Assembly: GCA_964580315.1 (NCBI GenBank)
Contig: CAZOKH010000111.1
Location: 1 to 8,884, forward strand
DNA length: 8,884 nt
Reading direction: 5' to 3'
Source: CAZOKH01 sp964580315
GTDB taxonomy: Bacteria; Chloroflexota; Anaerolineae; Anaerolineales; Anaerolineaceae
Shown: positions 1 through 6,863 of the stretch, one piece after another
Numbering within the stretch: position 1 is the first letter of the stretch
Layout of the letters: the number at the start of each line of letters is the position of its first letter
The notes under the pieces: model-generated
The model's database searches: none
The model's input: the letters and a program-made list of their open reading frames with translations, nothing else
Told to the model about the DNA's origin: nothing
Translations under genes and position numbers: made by a program

Positions 1-1694
1 TTGAGCAATTCGCGGCGTTGATTGACATTGGCAGGCAGGCGCAGGGGTCTGCCGCGGGCGTCAATCACCACGCCGCACAAACCGCCCACCACCTTGAAAT
101 CTCGCGCTTGCCGGCGGTGGAGCGGGTCAATTTCAGTGCGCTGCAGGGGTTCCAGGTGAATGCGTCCGGTTTGGCCGGGGGCAAGCGGCAGCATGGCCAG
201 CCTGCCGCTGCGCACTTCCACCTCGCTTACAGCGCCGTCTTCACGTTCGAGGCGCACTTTCAGGGCGGGGTTGCCCGAACGCACCGCGCTGACCGGGCTG
301 ATGACCGTGCCCAGGTTGAGGAATGCGCCCGATTCCATCACCTGAACGGGCAGCAGCGGGATGGCGTTGGCGACCGCGCCCAGGCTGGTGGCCAGGTGGT
401 TGGGATCCAAAATAAAGGTGGTTACTCCCACCGGTTGCAAACCGTCCAGCAGCGCCAGCAAGCTGCGGCCGGGGTGACCGGTTTGGGTTAACACGGCGCC
501 GGCTGCCAGGATGGGCTCGAAGCGCGGCATTTCCCAGGGCAAATGCCGCGCTGCCTGGCGCATGGTACTGCGCAGCAGCACGCGCAGCACTGCCTCTTCA
601 ATGGCGAGTGTTTCTGCGCTGAGCGGCAGGCTGGCTGGATAAAGTTGTTTTTGCCACAGGTAGTCGCGGATGATGTTGGGGTCAATTTCAAGCGGCAGCC
701 AGCGCTGAATATCCTGTTCGCTGGCATAATCGAGCACAGCGGGGATGTTTTTTCCCAATCCCCAGGGAAAGATATGCAAAGAAAGATCGCCTGCCAGGGC
801 GGCCGCCACCACGCTGTGGCTGGCGCCCACGTCAACACCCAGCACACCTTTGGCAGGATCGTATACCCGGCTGAGGAAACGGATGACGCGCCCGAATGCT
901 GAAGCAGAAGGCATGGGCTGCGCTGAACATAACTGGCTGAAGTGATCAAAGCCGTTAATCTGCCGGGCGCGCAGGCGCAGCAGGCTGCTGTTGAGCGCTT
1001 CTTCGGCAGCCGAAAGGTTTTCCACATCGATGGAAGGGCGAATATTGGGCGCCACATGCACCCGTGTCCAGCGTTCAGCGGCTTCTTTGATTTTTTCAGC
1101 CAGAGACTGGTTGCCCGCATACAGGATTTCGGGGCGTTTGTCGATGGGCAGCAGGCGGCAAACCAGCAGGATGATCTGCGCCAGTTGCAGCACCGAGCGG
1201 TTGGCGCCCTTTTCGGTGCCGCCGGTGAGTATGATCAGGTCGGGGCTGGCGCGCAGGATGGCGTCAATCTTTACTTCAGAGCGGCGGTGATCGGTCAGGC
1301 TGATCGATTCGACAATTTTTCCGTAGGTACAGGTTGCCAGGCGCTGCGCGCTCTCCAACGATACATCGTTGAGCAAACCGGCGGTGATGATGCGCGCTTC
1401 GGGTTCGCCCGAAAAGGTCATGAAGAGGTGATCCACCCCCGAGCCGTCTTCCTGGGTGGGCAGCAGCAGTTGCGAGTCGCCGCTTAAAACCACGCGGCCG
1501 GTGATCGCTTGCAGGTGATCGATGGCGCGATACACCCCTTCGCTAATGTCGCGAAAAGGAGCCTGCAGGGTGCTGGGTGCAACACCGCTGGCGATGAAGC
1601 GGTACTGCCCTTCGACAACATCAAATAATGCCACACGGGTTTGTGTAGCGCCAATATCAATCACCAGGACAGATTCAGCTTCCAAGTTTGCCAT
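1..1694 (-). CDS. MutL-type (glutamate mutase L family) ASKHA ATPase-like protein, 3' end off the window
   Basis: The frame is open from an ATG at 1694 to the left edge: 564 codons with no stop, so the C-terminus is missing. Residues 10-25 form an actin/Hsp70-type phosphate-1 loop (VIDIGATQTRVALFD). Residues 151-160 (PDLIILTGGT) followed by LYAGNQ at 191-196 are typical of the glutamate mutase L family (Pfam MutL, PF13941). A second nucleotide-type motif, GVLGVDVGASHSV, lies at about 283-294. In clostridia, MutL is a chaperone or reactivase-like partner of B12-dependent glutamate mutase. No mutase subunit is encoded here, so that role is not implied. The protein is already longer than classical MutL (about 460 aa), with an extra beta-rich tail from about residue 450. 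The start is supported by an AGGAA site that overlaps the stop codon of the preceding membrane protein gene, 6 bases upstream. It is the last visible gene of the operon. The family call is fairly sure; the function is unknown. It is unrelated to the DNA mismatch-repair MutL. Confidence 0.82.
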   Translation of the reverse strand, partial: MANLEAESVLVIDIGATQTRVALFDVVEGQYRFIASGVAPSTLQAPFRDISEGVYRAIDHLQAITGRVVLSGDSQLLLPTQEDGSGVDHLFMTFSGEPEARIITAGLLNDVSLESAQRLATCTYGKIVESISLTDHRRSEVKIDAILRASPDLIILTGGTEKGANRSVLQLAQIILLVCRLLPIDKRPEILYAGNQSLAEKIKEAAERWTRVHVAPNIRPSIDVENLSAAEEALNSSLLRLRARQINGFDHFSQLCSAQPMPSASAFGRVIRFLSRVYDPAKGVLGVDVGASHSVVAAALAGDLSLHIFPWGLGKNIPAVLDYASEQDIQRWLPLEIDPNIIRDYLWQKQLYPASLPLSAETLAIEEAVLRVLLRSTMRQAARHLPWEMPRFEPILAAGAVLTQTGHPGRSLLALLDGLQPVGVTTFILDPNHLATSLGAVANAIPLLPVQVMESGAFLNLGTVISPVSAVRSGNPALKVRLEREDGAVSEVEVRSGRLAMLPLAPGQTGRIHLEPLQRTEIDPLHRRQARDFKVVGGLCGVVIDARGRPLRLPANVNQRRELL

Positions 1695-1700
1695 TGTTTC

Positions 1701-2378
1701 CTAATACTTGTTCATTAAAAGAAAGATTGTAGTGCGTAAAAATTCCAGGCGTTCAACCAGGGCGGTGATGGATGCCGCAAGAATGCCGGCAAAGATCGCG
1801 CCCAGGGTAATGGCGATAAAGACTTTTCCAATTTGCGAGAGTATTTCTAATACTGCTGAACGTTTTCCTGTGTCACCTTCTGTTTTGCGGGTGGTGAATT
1901 GGAAATAGAACAGGGTGCTGACCGCGCCGATGAATAACAGCCAGCCGGTGATCATGCCGGGCGCACCGGCTGCGGCGGGCTGTGGTGCAAGGTCATTGAG
2001 GGCAGCCCGGCTTTGCTGGAAAAGTGTTCCCATAACCGCGCCGCCAATCAGCACAGCCGCGCCCACACCCACCAACAGCGCCATGGGAAGCACACCCAGG
2101 CGCGCCAGGCGCGGAGACAGGCGAGCCAGCAGCAGCAGGCTCAAAACCAGCGGCACAGCGGTGAGAGCTTTTTGCGCCGGGGAGCCCAGCATCAACGGAT
2201 CAACCAGGCGCGGCATGATTACTTGGTGGATGATGAACACAACCGTGGTTCCAGCCGCCGCGCCAATGGAAATGTAACTTGCCAGCCGGAACAGGAAATG
2301 ATCGCCGATCAGGTAAGTGAAGACCAGGATGGTGATGAGAAATGCAGCGAGCGTCCAAAGTAAATCATTCGAGATCAT
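1701..2378 (-). CDS. Six-helix integral membrane protein of unknown function
   Basis: This 225-aa, very hydrophobic protein belongs to no family I recognise. Hydrophobic segments suitable for membrane helices lie at about residues 5-24, 29-52, 70-86, 94-115, 139-158 and 184-208. A polar loop of about 25 residues rich in Ala and Pro precedes helix 5, and a charged loop (RKTEGDTGKR) follows it. The ATG at 2378 is preceded by AAAGGA at 8-base spacing; that site overlaps the stop codon of the upstream zinc-ribbon/repeat gene, and the two genes are 5 bases apart. The next gene, the MutL-type protein, starts 6 bases after this stop. The tight spacing implies co-translation and a shared job with its neighbours, perhaps as a membrane subunit of the same complex. 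No catalytic motif is visible. Confidence 0.88.
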   Translation of the reverse strand: MISNDLLWTLAAFLITILVFTYLIGDHFLFRLASYISIGAAAGTTVVFIIHQVIMPRLVDPLMLGSPAQKALTAVPLVLSLLLLARLSPRLARLGVLPMALLVGVGAAVLIGGAVMGTLFQQSRAALNDLAPQPAAAGAPGMITGWLLFIGAVSTLFYFQFTTRKTEGDTGKRSAVLEILSQIGKVFIAITLGAIFAGILAASITALVERLEFLRTTIFLLMNKY

Positions 2379-2383
2379 GGCGG

Positions 2384-4161
2384 TTATCCTTTGGGTTTGC
2401 TGCGGCGTTTGAACAGGGGGGCTGCCAGTCCTGCCAGTGAGCCGAGCAGGATAAGCAGCATGGCAGCGCTCAGAGCATACTGGTAGGAATCGCGGTAGGC
2501 GGCGCTGCGCGCTGATGGGATGCCGGTGAGCGTTTCAAGGGCAAAACTGCCCACCAGACCGCTAGTCATGCCCTGCGCCTGACCGGAGTGAAGATAGGGT
2601 TTCAGCATGGGGGCTGCCTGGGCGCTGGCAATCATCAGGAGAGGTTTTTCCTGCAAGGCTGGCTGCGCTTGTTCAATCCAGGTGCGCCCGTTCTCCACGC
2701 TTCCGGTCAAAAGAACGAGGGCTGAAAAATCGGATAATTGCTGGATGTTTTTCAGGGCCGGCTGCACCCAGGCAAGCTGCGGTGTTTCCCAGCCGGTTGT
2801 GAACAGGTAGGGAGCAGCCGTTTGCGGGTTGCTGACGAACTGCTGCACGGCGGTGATGCCGCCTGCCAGGTAACCCAGGCTGGCGATCTGGTCGTCATTG
2901 GAAAGACCCAGTTCAGCCTGTGCGCTGTTGATAAAGCTTTCAGTGAGAATGAGGCCGGAGGGTGAGGTTGAAAGGATGGCCAGGTTGACCTGCTGCTGAA
3001 GCAGGCGGGTGAACACCAGGTGAGATGCCAGGCGCATTTCTCCTGCCAGGTTTGGATCATATTCCACTACGACCAGGGCGGTTGACCCGGCGGGAAGCTG
3101 GTCAATTTGCGCCAGAAAAGCGCTGGTTTCAGATGGAACCAGCCAGCCAAGCGGGGCAACCGGGTTGCCAATCAGCGGGAGCAATGCCGCGCATAGCAAT
3201 AAAATGATAATTAACCAGCGTGCCAACCGGTTGGAAGCGGGTGACAGCAGCGACTCGGCAACGGTTTGCCTGGTTGGAGCAGATAGGGCTTCTTCCAACA
3301 GTGCAGCGTTGACCTGCTGCTTTTCGCTGACGTGCACCCGGTTGGAATAGACCGGCGGTTTGCGGTAGTGCAGCACCAGGTTTTCACCCGGCAGGGCGCC
3401 GCTTACACCTGCCAGCGGGCCGCCAGATTCGACACGTTCAACGCTCGCCGGCGGGGTGCTGACAGGCGGCTGTTCGCTTTCAACCGGGCGCATGGCCTGC
3501 AGCCAGCCGGGCAGTTGCGAGGGGGCCAGCTCTTCTCCGGCAGGAGGTGTTTCTTCTTTTTCAGACAGGGTTGATGCCAGCCAAGTGTTAAATTCATCTT
3601 CACGGAAGGGGGTTACTGGCTGCGGCATGGAGCCGTCTGTTGGGGCAAGGGCGGGCGTTTCACTGCCCGGAACTTGCAGCCAGTCGGGAATTTCACCTTC
3701 GCTGAAAGGCTGCTCAGATTCGGCCGGTTGTTCTTCAGCAGCCTCTTCACCGCCCAGGTTGTCTAACCAATCCGGAATACCGGCTTCTTCCAGCAGCTGA
3801 CCGGGTTCGGCGGGTTCAGCCGGGGTTTCTTCGGCGGGCGCTTCACCCTGAAGGCTGCTCAGCCAGTCGGGGATGCTGGTTTCTTCCAGCGGCTGTTCAG
3901 GTTCGGCGGGTTCAGCCGGGGTTTCTTCGGCAGCCGTTTGGCTTTCCAGGCTGCTCAGCCAGTCGGGTATGCTGGTTTCTTCCAGCGGCTGTTCAGGTTC
4001 AGCGGGTTCGGCTGGGGTTTCTTCGGCAGCCGTTTGGCTTTCCAGGCTGCTCAGCCAGTCAGGGATGTTGGTTTCTTCCAGCGGCTGTTCAGGTTCAGTG
4101 GGTTCAGCTGGGGTTTCTTCGGCAGCCGTTTGGCTTTCCAGGCTGCTCAGCCAGTCAGGGA
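2384..4161 (-). CDS. C-terminal part of the zinc-ribbon/IPDWL-repeat membrane protein (continues across the gap to 5166)
   Basis: This is the 3' part of the gene that starts at 5166; the assembly gap at 4162-4261 cuts it. From the gap edge it encodes about 127 residues of regular 32-residue acidic repeats with the core IPDWL, a diverged 29-residue copy, a final IPDWL, and then 414 residues after the Met codon at 3628. In that last section (Met as 1), a Pro/Glu-rich linker with two weak WL motifs runs to about 130. A membrane helix spans about 137-153. A domain of roughly 220 residues follows, containing VVVEYDPNLAGEM, LGYLAGG and SGLVGSFALE. A second helix lies at about 383-406 with a basic RRSKPKG tail. 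Predicted topology is N-in, ectodomain out, C-in. From memory, the ectodomain resembles unnamed membrane proteins found near DUF6754 proteins in other phyla; this needs a profile search. The Met at 3628 is not a real start: the upstream frame is open and no ribosome-binding site precedes it. Confidence 0.85.
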
Positions 4162-4479
4162 NNNNNNNNNNNNNNNNNNNNNNNNNNNNNNNNNNNNNNN
4201 NNNNNNNNNNNNNNNNNNNNNNNNNNNNNNNNNNNNNNNNNNNNNNNNNNNNNNNNNNNNNAGGCTGCTCAGCCAGTCAGGGATGTTGGTTTCTTCCAGC
4301 GGCTGTTCAGGTTCAGCGGGTTCAGCCGGGGTTTCTTCGGCAGCCGTTTGGCTTTCCAGGCTGCTCAGCCAGTCGGGTATGCTGGCTTCTTCCAGCGGCT
4401 GTTCGGGTTCAGCGGCGGGTTCAGCCGGGGTTTCTTCGGCGGGCGCTTCACCCTGCAGGCTGCTCAGCCAGTCAGGGAT
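3779..4479 (-). repeat. Tandem 96-bp coding repeat array (32-residue IPDWL units), interrupted by the gap
   Basis: Direct in-frame repeats are marked on the plus strand by the string ctgctcagccagtc, which starts at 3855, 3951, 4047, 4143, (gap), 4265, 4361 and 4460. The spacing is exactly 96 bp, except for one 99-bp unit carrying an extra Ala codon (4361 to 4460). The encoded unit is IPDWLSSLESQTAAEETP, then AEPAEPEQPLEETS/N. Central units are near-identical at DNA level (ESQTA form); flanking units carry the QGEAPA variant; copies beyond 3779 and 4479 are degenerate. This pattern fits recent expansion of the array centre by unequal recombination or slippage. The repeat is a multiple of three, so it also produces long spurious open frames on the other strand. 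Confidence 0.95.
4162..4261. other. Assembly gap (100 Ns) within the repeat array
   Basis: Exactly 100 Ns, the customary placeholder for a gap of unknown size. Left of the gap the minus-strand frame resumes at the second base of an Ile codon; right of it the frame stops after two bases of a Leu codon. An intact gene therefore needs a gap length of 2 modulo 3. Completing a single repeat unit needs 74 bases, and each additional unit adds 96. Confidence 0.97.
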
Positions 4480-5166
4480 GTTGGTTTCTTCCAGCGGCTG
4501 TTCGGGGGGGGCCTCCTGGGAAGCTGCATCATCCAACTGGTTCAACCAGTCTTGCAGTCCATCATGGTTGGCAGGTTGAACAGGTTCACCGGCGGCTTCG
4601 GGTGAAGACAGGTCGGGCAGGAAGGGTTCTTCGCTGGAGACGGGTTCAACCGGGGGTGTTTCAGCAGAATCGTCTTCCCTGAACATATCTTCCCAGTTGG
4701 GGCGGGATTCGGTTGAGGCGTTGTCTGGCGTTGCTTCGGGTTCAGACTGCTGATCTGAGCCAACTATCCCGGCGAAGCGCAACTGTTCAAACCAGTCATC
4801 CGATTCTGAATCGCCGGATGCGAGGTTTTGATCAGGTGGCTCTGAGAACGGCTCTGCTGCAAACTCGTCTTCAGAAGGTTCGCCATTCTGCATGGACTGT
4901 TCGTATTGATTGCGCACACGCACTCGCTGCAGCCATTCGGGAATTTCTTCTTCCGCGAGCGGCTCTTCGGGGTCAGGTGCTGACGGGGGGGCATCTTCAG
5001 CAGGCGGTTGAGTTTCTTCATCTTTATGGCGCAAATTCAGCAGCCACGCCAGGTCGTTATCGTCTCCCGGTGGAACTGGCAGGACGGCATGGCATTTTTG
5101 GCAGACTTTGGCGCCGGCTGGATTCAGTTCACCACATACAGGACAGCGAATTTCGTTGCTCATCAT
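4262..5166 (-). CDS. N-terminal part of the zinc-ribbon/IPDWL-repeat membrane protein (continues across the gap to 2384)
   Basis: This is the 5' part of the same gene: 301 codons plus two bases before the gap. Residues 8-25 form a four-cysteine zinc ribbon, CPVC-X10-CQKC. The rest is strongly acidic and rich in Pro, Glu and Ser, and is probably disordered. Short Trp-Leu motifs recur within it: AWLLNL at 40, IPEWL at 75, DWFEQL at 124, DWLNQL at 206, then IPDWL at 230, 263 and 295 in regular 32-33-residue units. The start at 5166 overlaps the upstream stop by four bases (ATGA); a second Met codon at 5163 is equally possible and sits better behind a GGTGA site. Because 100 Ns are not in the correct phase, naive translation runs through the gap into a false stop at 4147. 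A cytosolic scaffold or docking segment tethered to the membrane by the C-terminal half is an inference from composition and layout. Confidence 0.85.
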
Positions 5167-5777
5167 TCACCATAGGGGCGGTCAGCGCCCATCAAAACAC
5201 GGATACCGGTGATCAGGCTGCCGAGCGCAATGCCCAGCAAAATGCCACGCGCTCCGGCGAGAGGAATTTGGTGTAGAAAGTTTGCCAGCACACTCAACAA
5301 TGGGTTGTTGAATAAACCGGCTGCCAATGCCAGGAACAGTATGGCGCTGACCAGGAAAAGGATTGACATGAGGTCGCGCCGGTGCTGCAGCAGCCTTGCT
5401 GCTGCCAGGGTTAGCGTGATTGACAGGATGGCCATCATGCTGCTCTCGAAGGGTACCTGGATATCCGTTATGATGCGGCGGAAAACGGGATGCGCCGGGC
5501 TTAACCATATGCCCACCGCAACCGTGACCCAAAAAGCCAACACCAGAACCAGGCTGGCAGCGTCGCGGTTTTTGGGCTGGTTCAGGCGCTGCCAGTGCGC
5601 CCCCACCATGTTGAGAATGCCCACCAGCACTGCCACGCCGGTCAGAATGGCTGCCCAGTTCAGCAACAAATCGCGAATGGGCTGCAAGACAGGCAGGGGT
5701 AGGAAATATCCCAGCAAAACAACCAGTCCGGCTGCAGCGGCAACCACGGCAGCGATGGGCAGTTTGATCTTGCTCAT
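5163..5777 (-). CDS. Six-helix integral membrane protein of unknown function
   Basis: A 204-aa hydrophobic protein with predicted helices at about residues 7-27, 38-60, 75-92, 112-128, 136-153 and 178-195, short loops and a small hydrophilic tail. The start is placed at the ATG at 5777 (MSKIKLP). It overlaps the stop of the upstream DUF6754-like gene as ATGA and has a good GGAGG site about nine bases before it. An in-frame Met at 5801 lies inside the upstream gene and is less likely. The 3' end overlaps the start of the zinc-ribbon gene by four bases (5163-5166), so translation of three consecutive genes is probably coupled. I recognise no family or active-site motif. Its position between two membrane-anchored proteins suggests a channel-like or scaffold subunit of the same assembly, which is inference only. 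Confidence 0.87.
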   Translation of the reverse strand: MSKIKLPIAAVVAAAAGLVVLLGYFLPLPVLQPIRDLLLNWAAILTGVAVLVGILNMVGAHWQRLNQPKNRDAASLVLVLAFWVTVAVGIWLSPAHPVFRRIITDIQVPFESSMMAILSITLTLAAARLLQHRRDLMSILFLVSAILFLALAAGLFNNPLLSVLANFLHQIPLAGARGILLGIALGSLITGIRVLMGADRPYGE

Positions 5778-6550
5778 AAGCCTGTCCCTCCCAGTATCCA
5801 CTGCACCAGCTTAAAAACAGCTCCCAGCAGCAGCGCGCCGATCAACACCCAGCGCAGCAGGTCTTGCACCAGCAGGCTGGCTTTGTGCACCGGACCCGCC
5901 TGGATGTAGGCCGGCAGGGCGAACAGTTCTTCCCCGATAAGGGGCTGACGGGCGGAGGCAAAGGCGGCAGCCTGCCCGGTGAGGGTGTCGCTGGCGGTCA
6001 GGCTGAAAGCGCCGGCTCGATCGCTGGCGTCGCACAACAGAGCGATTTCAGCCCCATAACTACCCACCAGGATATTGGTGTAAACCTGTTCGCGCCGGAT
6101 GACCGGCAGTGCGCCGGCCGCGTACGAGAAAGGTGTAATGCCTGTCAGGCGCGCCTGGGTGGAACGGTACTGTGCGCCCACGCCGCTTTGGTTGTAAATG
6201 GTTTGCAGCACTTCCTGGCTGAGCAGGGAGACCAGCGGTTCGCCCGAAGTGGCCACCGGCGGGCGGTCGCCCAGGGTGCTGAGTTGCGCAATGCGCCGCA
6301 GTGTGGCCAGCCCCACCAGCCCGGCGGCGCTGGGAACCGCGCTGCCGCCGCTCTGCCCGAGTGAAACATGCAGGCGTTTGCCGTCTTCCACAGCCAACCC
6401 CACCGCCCGGCGGAGCTGCATCAGCGCCGGCAGGTTGCGCAGGCTGACCGCGCCGCGATCTTGCTTGCCCTGCGGCCGCAGCCAGAAGAACAGCAGCGCA
6501 GCGCCGGTTGCAATGGTGATGAATAATCCGATTATGGAATCCAGATTCAC
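5774..6550 (-). CDS. Membrane-anchored DUF6754-like protein
   Basis: A 258-aa protein with a membrane helix near each end: about residues 5-24, and 232-252 just before the C-terminus. Between them is a soluble domain of about 200 residues. Conserved-looking blocks are the LPALMQLRRAVGLAVEDGK segment at 40-58 followed by HVSLGQSGG (61-69), VGLATLRRIAQLSTLGD (79-95), and SYGAEIALLCDASD (164-177). The Gly-rich HVSLGQSGG element and overall layout match my recollection of the uncharacterised DUF6754 family; a Pfam search would settle this. The start is GTG at 6550, overlapping the upstream TGA stop as GTGA, with a strong GAGGAG site eight bases upstream. The 3' end overlaps the next gene by four bases (5774-5777). 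With helices at both ends, the soluble domain would sit on a single side of the membrane, either outside with both tails in, or the reverse. No function is known to me. Confidence 0.83.
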   Translation of the reverse strand: MNLDSIIGLFITIATGAALLFFWLRPQGKQDRGAVSLRNLPALMQLRRAVGLAVEDGKRLHVSLGQSGGSAVPSAAGLVGLATLRRIAQLSTLGDRPPVATSGEPLVSLLSQEVLQTIYNQSGVGAQYRSTQARLTGITPFSYAAGALPVIRREQVYTNILVGSYGAEIALLCDASDRAGAFSLTASDTLTGQAAAFASARQPLIGEELFALPAYIQAGPVHKASLLVQDLLRWVLIGALLLGAVFKLVQWILGGTGL

Positions 6551-6798
6551 AGCTTTGACTCCTCGCGCAAATAGCGGGCAAATGAAAGGGTTTGCTGCCG
6601 GTTTTCAAGCATGGCTGCCAGCGCTTCCATCTGCCCTGAAGAGGTGCGCTCGCGGATGAACGGCTGCCCCATATACACAAACTGAGCCATGATAACCCCG
6701 GCAGGCGCAGCGGCTTCCAGGAGAGAAGCCGTAAACTCTTGCAATCCCCATCGCTGCAAGAGGTGTGCCCATTCGTGCCAATACTGATCCACTTGCAT
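6547..6798 (-). CDS. Small conserved-type protein of unknown function, first gene of the operon
   Basis: 83 aa, soluble, probably alpha-helical, with no signal peptide or clear membrane helix. It starts with a Trp-rich amphipathic segment (YWHEWAHLLQRWGLQ) and contains a more hydrophobic stretch (AAAPAGVIMAQFVYMGQP) around residues 29-46. The basic/acidic C-terminus ends in LREESKL. The stop overlaps the GTG start of the DUF6754-like gene by four bases, so it is genuine coding sequence linked to that gene. The ATG at 6798 has no Shine-Dalgarno sequence before it, but an extended -10 box ends six bases upstream, which fits a leaderless mRNA. The family is not recognised; a small adaptor for the membrane assembly encoded behind it is a guess. 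Confidence 0.8.
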   Translation of the reverse strand: MQVDQYWHEWAHLLQRWGLQEFTASLLEAAAPAGVIMAQFVYMGQPFIRERTSSGQMEALAAMLENRQQTLSFARYLREESKL

Positions 6799-6804
6799 GG
6801 TATC

Positions 6805-6813
6805 ATTTTAGCA
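6805..6813 (-). promoter_or_regulatory. Candidate leaderless promoter of the six-gene operon (extended -10)
   Basis: On the minus strand TGC-TAAAAT (6813 to 6805) is an extended -10 element. Six bases (GATACC) separate it from the ATG at 6798, the spacing expected if transcription starts at or next to the A of the start codon. No good -35 box is seen, and no Shine-Dalgarno site precedes the ATG. A short dyad, GCAC-AA-GTGC at 6811-6820, overlaps the TGC element and could be an operator. Confidence 0.5.
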
Positions 6814-6840
6814 CAAGTGCAATTATGCGATTGTGAATAA

Positions 6841-6850
6841 AAGGAAGGAG
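6841..6850 (+). promoter_or_regulatory. Ribosome-binding site of the ACT-domain gene
   Basis: The purine run AAGGAAGGAG carries two overlapping Shine-Dalgarno cores. Spacing to the ATG at 6864 is 13 bases, longer than usual, but no nearer in-frame start exists. The 65-base divergent spacer must also hold this gene's promoter; I see no convincing -35/-10 pair on this strand. Confidence 0.6.
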
Positions 6851-6863
6851 TTTAAACGCCTGC

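Noticed and set aside
18..1487. Several open frames of 60-210 codons on both strands inside the MutL-type gene
   Set aside because: High-GC shadow frames; the continuous minus-strand frame from 1694 has family motifs throughout.
1..1694. DNA mismatch-repair MutL
   Set aside because: Name clash only: the sequence has ASKHA-type phosphate motifs, not the GHKL ATPase motifs of the repair protein.
2384..3628. A separate 414-aa gene starting at the Met codon at 3628
   Set aside because: No ribosome-binding site, and the same frame is open upstream through the IPDWL repeats.
3779..4479. CRISPR-like array
   Set aside because: The repeats are contiguous 96-bp coding units with no unique spacers, in frame with a protein.
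3873..4682. Long plus-strand open frames with internal repeats opposite the IPDWL array
   Set aside because: They mirror the 96-bp minus-strand repeat, whose length is a multiple of three, and cross the N run; no ribosome site, and the minus frame has the real domains.
5778..5801. Alternative earlier start (5801) of the six-helix protein that ends at 5163
   Set aside because: It lies inside the preceding gene and adds a charged stretch before helix 1; the ATG at 5777 has a strong GGAGG site and a typical ATGA overlap.
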